The notes under the pieces are model-generated. The model ran no database searches, had not been told where the DNA came from, and saw nothing but the letters and a program-made list of their open reading frames with translations. Source: an uncultured Lachnospiraceae bacterium (GTDB lineage: Bacteria; Bacillota; Clostridia; Lachnospirales; Lachnospiraceae). Taken from it: a stretch of 10,236 nucleotides of DNA. The stretch spans positions 1 to 10,236 of the forward strand of contig CAOJQZ010000080.1 in the NCBI GenBank assembly GCA_948441955.1, given 5' to 3'. The translations under genes and the position numbers were made by a program. Below, piece after piece: positions 7,984-10,236 of the stretch (positions are counted from its first letter, which is position 1; each line of letters begins with the position of its first letter).

Positions 7984-9479
7984 TCAGGATATTAACGGCG
8001 GGCATAGGCTTTGGGGCAGTGCTCGCCAGTGTTTGGCTCCGGGCCGGAAGAAGGCTGACAGTAAATCTTACGGCCGTATGGGGAATTCTAGGAATACTTT
8101 TCATGCTTGCCGGAATACTTCCAGGTACGGAATGCAGGCTTGCGGCATATAGGACAGACTCGGCGGGTATTGTCGGCGCGGCGCTGTTTTTCTTATGTGG
8201 TTTCTGGCTCAGCATGTATTTTTCGAAGAGGGCGGTAAAAAGCCGGGAGAGGGCTATGGAGCTGTCTCTTGTTATGCAGGAAAGTGAAAAGAAAAAGATT
8301 TTATTTGTGGTTAATACGATGGGCCGGGCAGGAGCGGAAAGAGCTCTGCTTGAGCTTTTGAAAAAAATGGACAGCCGGGAATATGAGATATTTCTCTATG
8401 TGCTTATGGGTCAGGGAGAACTGATAAGGGAGCTGCCGGCGTATGTAAAATTACTGAATTCGGAAACCAGCTGCTTGTCGGTTTTATCGAAGGAAGGGAG
8501 GCGCAGGATGACGAAGACCGTTTTCCGGGCCTTTTTTCATAATGGGAAATTGTTAAGAAAGCTCCGGAGTGTAATGTGGGGGATTGGCAGCAAGAAACTT
8601 CAGATAAGCAAGCTGCTCTGGCGGTTAATTTCAGACGGCGCGGAGCGGTTTAACGTAGAATTTGATCTGGCGGCAGCATGGCTTGAAGGCGGGTCAGCTT
8701 ACTATGTGGCAGATCATGTAAAGGCGGCAAAGAAATGTGCGTTCATACACATTGACTATGAAAACGCCGGTTATACACGGAAGATGGATCAGAAATGTTA
8801 TGAAGAATTTGACAGGATTTTTACAGTTTCAGATGAAGTAAAAGAACATTTTCAGGCCTTTTATCCGGAATACGAATCTAAAATAAAGGTTTTTAACAAC
8901 ATCATTAATCAAGAAATGATACGCCGGCGTGCAGAAGAAGGGAAGGCATATCATGACGGCTATCAGGGAATGCGGATCCTGACAGTAGGAAGGCTTGACT
9001 ATCAGAAGGGTTATGATATTGCCATAGAGGCTATGAAGCTTCTAAAAGACAGGGGACTTAAGATCAGATGGTACGTACTTGGAGAGGGCCCTTTTCGAAA
9101 GACGTTAGAGAAGAGAATTGCAGCGTATGGACTTGAGGAGGACTTTCTGCTGATGGGAGCAGTCGAGAATCCATACCCCTATTTTCTGGAGGCGGATCTC
9201 TACGTGCATGTGGCAAGATACGAGGGGAAAAGCATTGCAATTCAGGAGGCGCAGACGCTTTGCTGTGCGGTGATTGCTTCTGACTGTAACGGAAACCGTG
9301 AACAGATTGCAGACGGAATAGACGGTATATTGTGCGGGCTGAAGCCGGATAAAATTGCCGAAAGTATTATAGATATTCTAAGAGATGAAGAGAGAAGAAA
9401 GGCAATCGGACAAAGGGCCGGCATGAAGAAAATGCCGGAGGGCCGGCAGCTTGGGCAGCTGTTAGAATTGCTTACGTAG
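7980..9479 (+). CDS. DUF2304-like membrane domain fused to GT4 glycosyltransferase
   Basis: This 499-residue protein has two parts. Residues 1-100 hold three hydrophobic segments (about 2-20, 30-47, 60-82) and then a basic helix ending in LSLVMQESEKKK, the layout of DUF2304, a small membrane protein usually encoded beside a GT2 enzyme. From K106 begins a GT4 glycosyltransferase: the strand ILFVVNTMGRAGAE (107-120), the donor-phosphate pair R338 and K343 in GRLDYQKG, and the EX7E motif E415/E423 in YEGKSIAIQE. The catalytic motifs look intact. The membrane domain would tether the enzyme to the cytoplasmic membrane. The start ATG overlaps the pelG stop (ATGA), so it belongs to the operon. Its sugar donor and acceptor are unknown. 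It could decorate the Pel polymer, prime it on a lipid, or make a separate glycan. The DUF2304 call is by pattern only. Confidence 0.82.
   Translation: MIRILTAGIGFGAVLASVWLRAGRRLTVNLTAVWGILGILFMLAGILPGTECRLAAYRTDSAGIVGAALFFLCGFWLSMYFSKRAVKSRERAMELSLVMQESEKKKILFVVNTMGRAGAERALLELLKKMDSREYEIFLYVLMGQGELIRELPAYVKLLNSETSCLSVLSKEGRRRMTKTVFRAFFHNGKLLRKLRSVMWGIGSKKLQISKLLWRLISDGAERFNVEFDLAAAWLEGGSAYYVADHVKAAKKCAFIHIDYENAGYTRKMDQKCYEEFDRIFTVSDEVKEHFQAFYPEYESKIKVFNNIINQEMIRRRAEEGKAYHDGYQGMRILTVGRLDYQKGYDIAIEAMKLLKDRGLKIRWYVLGEGPFRKTLEKRIAAYGLEEDFLLMGAVENPYPYFLEADLYVHVARYEGKSIAIQEAQTLCCAVIASDCNGNREQIADGIDGILCGLKPDKIAESIIDILRDEERRKAIGQRAGMKKMPEGRQLGQLLELLT
9418..9438. repeat. Perfect 7-bp inverted repeat near the end of the GT4 gene
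   Basis: CCGGCAT (9418-9424) and ATGCCGG (9432-9438) pair perfectly around a 7-base loop. A second copy of GGGCCGGC (first at 9415-9422) lies just downstream at 9440-9447. The hairpin is inside coding sequence, 39 bases before the stop, and has no T run, so it is not a standard terminator. It may only slow ribosomes or affect mRNA stability, or be coincidental. Confidence 0.45.
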
Positions 9480-9485
9480 GTGGAT

Positions 9486-10236
9486 ATGAAGGGCAGGAAG
9501 GAAGTGCTGGTGATTATACCGGCATATAATGAGGAACAAAATATTGGAAATGTACTAAGGCAGCTAAAACAGCCGGAAATCGAAGCTATGGCGGATATTC
9601 TTGTCATAAATGACGCATCGTCTGACAACACAGGGCAGGTGGTCAGTGATTATGGCTGCAAAATGATTACCAATGTGCGGTGGCTGGGCTATGGAAGCGG
9701 TCTGCAGTTAGGATACCGGTATGCAGTCCGCGCTCAGTATCGTTATGTGATTCAGATGGACGCGGACGGTCAGCATGATGTGTGCAATATACCGGTTATT
9801 TACCAAAAGCTGTGCGAAAAGGGGCCGGATGGGGAGGGGCCGGATATTGTGCTTGCATCAAGATTTATGGAGGGAAGCTCTAAGTTTCATGCTCCGATGC
9901 TAAAAAGAATCGCTTATGTATGGTTCCGGTTCCTAATCCGCCTGCTGACAGGAAGGAAAATTGCAGATCCTACGACGGGCCTGCAAGGCCTGAGCAGGAG
10001 GGCGTTTTCCTATTATTCAAAGAAAGGATGCTTTGACGACAGGTATCCGGATGCCAATATGGTGCTGCAGATGCTCCTTCTTAACTTCCGGGTGGCAGAG
10101 CTTCCGGCAGTTATGCACGCCAGAGCAGAGGGGCAGAGCATGCACGGGGGGATTAAGGCAGTATGGTATATGTGCCGGATGTTTTTTGATATTCCGGCAA
10201 TTGTATTTCGGATAAGAGTATTAAGGATAGATGCGG
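9486..10236 (+). CDS. GT2 glycosyltransferase, cut by the window's right edge
   Basis: The frame is open from ATG 9486 to the end of the window (250 codons), so the C-terminus is missing. It is a GT-A-fold family 2 enzyme: VLVIIPAYNEEQNIGNVL (residues 8-25), VINDASSDNTG, then D92-A-D94 in MDADGQHD as the metal and nucleotide-sugar DxD motif, and DPTTGLQGLSRRAF, the acceptor-side motif typical of the polyprenyl-phosphate mannose/glucose synthase-like subgroup. These enzymes transfer a sugar from a nucleotide donor, often to a lipid phosphate or growing glycan at the membrane. No membrane helix is certain in the visible part. It starts 6 bases after the previous stop. A GTG at 9480 in the same frame is a possible alternative start, but the ATG has AGG at 9478-9480 at good distance. 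GT2 enzymes of this kind usually have a separate DUF2304 partner, which here appears fused to the preceding GT4. Confidence 0.9.
   Translation, partial: MKGRKEVLVIIPAYNEEQNIGNVLRQLKQPEIEAMADILVINDASSDNTGQVVSDYGCKMITNVRWLGYGSGLQLGYRYAVRAQYRYVIQMDADGQHDVCNIPVIYQKLCEKGPDGEGPDIVLASRFMEGSSKFHAPMLKRIAYVWFRFLIRLLTGRKIADPTTGLQGLSRRAFSYYSKKGCFDDRYPDANMVLQMLLLNFRVAELPAVMHARAEGQSMHGGIKAVWYMCRMFFDIPAIVFRIRVLRIDA
9821..9845 (+). repeat. In-frame 15-base-period direct repeat inside the GT2 gene
   Basis: GGGGCCGGAT occurs at 9821-9830 and again at 9836-9845, a 15-base period that keeps frame and encodes GPDGEGPD. It lies in a surface-type loop before the strand DIVLASRF. It looks like a small slippage duplication of five codons. 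Confidence 0.55.

Noticed and set aside
9242..9631. Minus-strand open frame of 129 codons, rich in Ser/Ile/Pro
   Set aside because: It overlaps the GT4 C-terminus with its EX7E region and the start of the GT2 gene, both of which have clear motifs. The composition is that of a complement-strand artefact.
10033..10215. Plus-strand open frame of 60 codons near the right edge
   Set aside because: It is in a different frame from the GT2 coding sequence, which stays open through the whole region with family motifs upstream.

Overview
The window reads as one rightward operon from a Gram-positive anaerobe, most likely a clostridial, Lachnospiraceae-type gut bacterium. The reasons are the moderate GC of the genes after a very AT-rich leader, the AGGAGG-type ribosome sites, the tight gene packing, and a Pel exopolysaccharide gene set with none of the outer-membrane genes (pelB, pelC) found in Gram-negative versions. 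The taxonomic placement is inferred.

Layout: positions 1-79 are an AT-rich leader with a candidate -10 box and small palindromes. Seven genes follow on the + strand with gaps of at most 13 bases or short overlaps. They are a PelD-type c-di-GMP receptor carrying an extra N-terminal dehydrogenase-like (SDR) domain (80-2260), PelE (2257-3222), a membrane-anchored DUF2194-like protein in the pelA position (3236-5074), the GT4 polymerase PelF (5078-6526), the flippase-like transporter PelG (6514-7983), a fusion of a DUF2304-like membrane domain with a GT4 glycosyltransferase (7980-9479), and a GT2 glycosyltransferase cut by the right edge (9486-10236). No convincing minus-strand gene, tRNA, rRNA, mobile element or CRISPR array was seen, and no stretch above 300 bases lacks a gene.

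Likely working model: PelD, PelE, PelF and PelG form the inner-membrane synthase/export complex known from the Pel system. PelF would make an amino-sugar polymer, PelG would move it across the membrane, and c-di-GMP bound by PelD would switch the complex on. The PelD C-terminal domain keeps an RxxD inhibitory-site motif (R680-D683) exactly five residues before a ruined GGDEF signature (ENGQL), the pattern of a receptor rather than an enzyme. Three things depart from the textbook Pel locus. PelD is fused to an SDR-like domain that has lost its glycine-rich motif and YxxxK catalytic pair. The pelA-position protein shows no HxxxH metal motif of active deacetylases. Two further glycosyltransferases, one with a fused membrane domain, are attached downstream and suggest a modified or differently anchored polymer.
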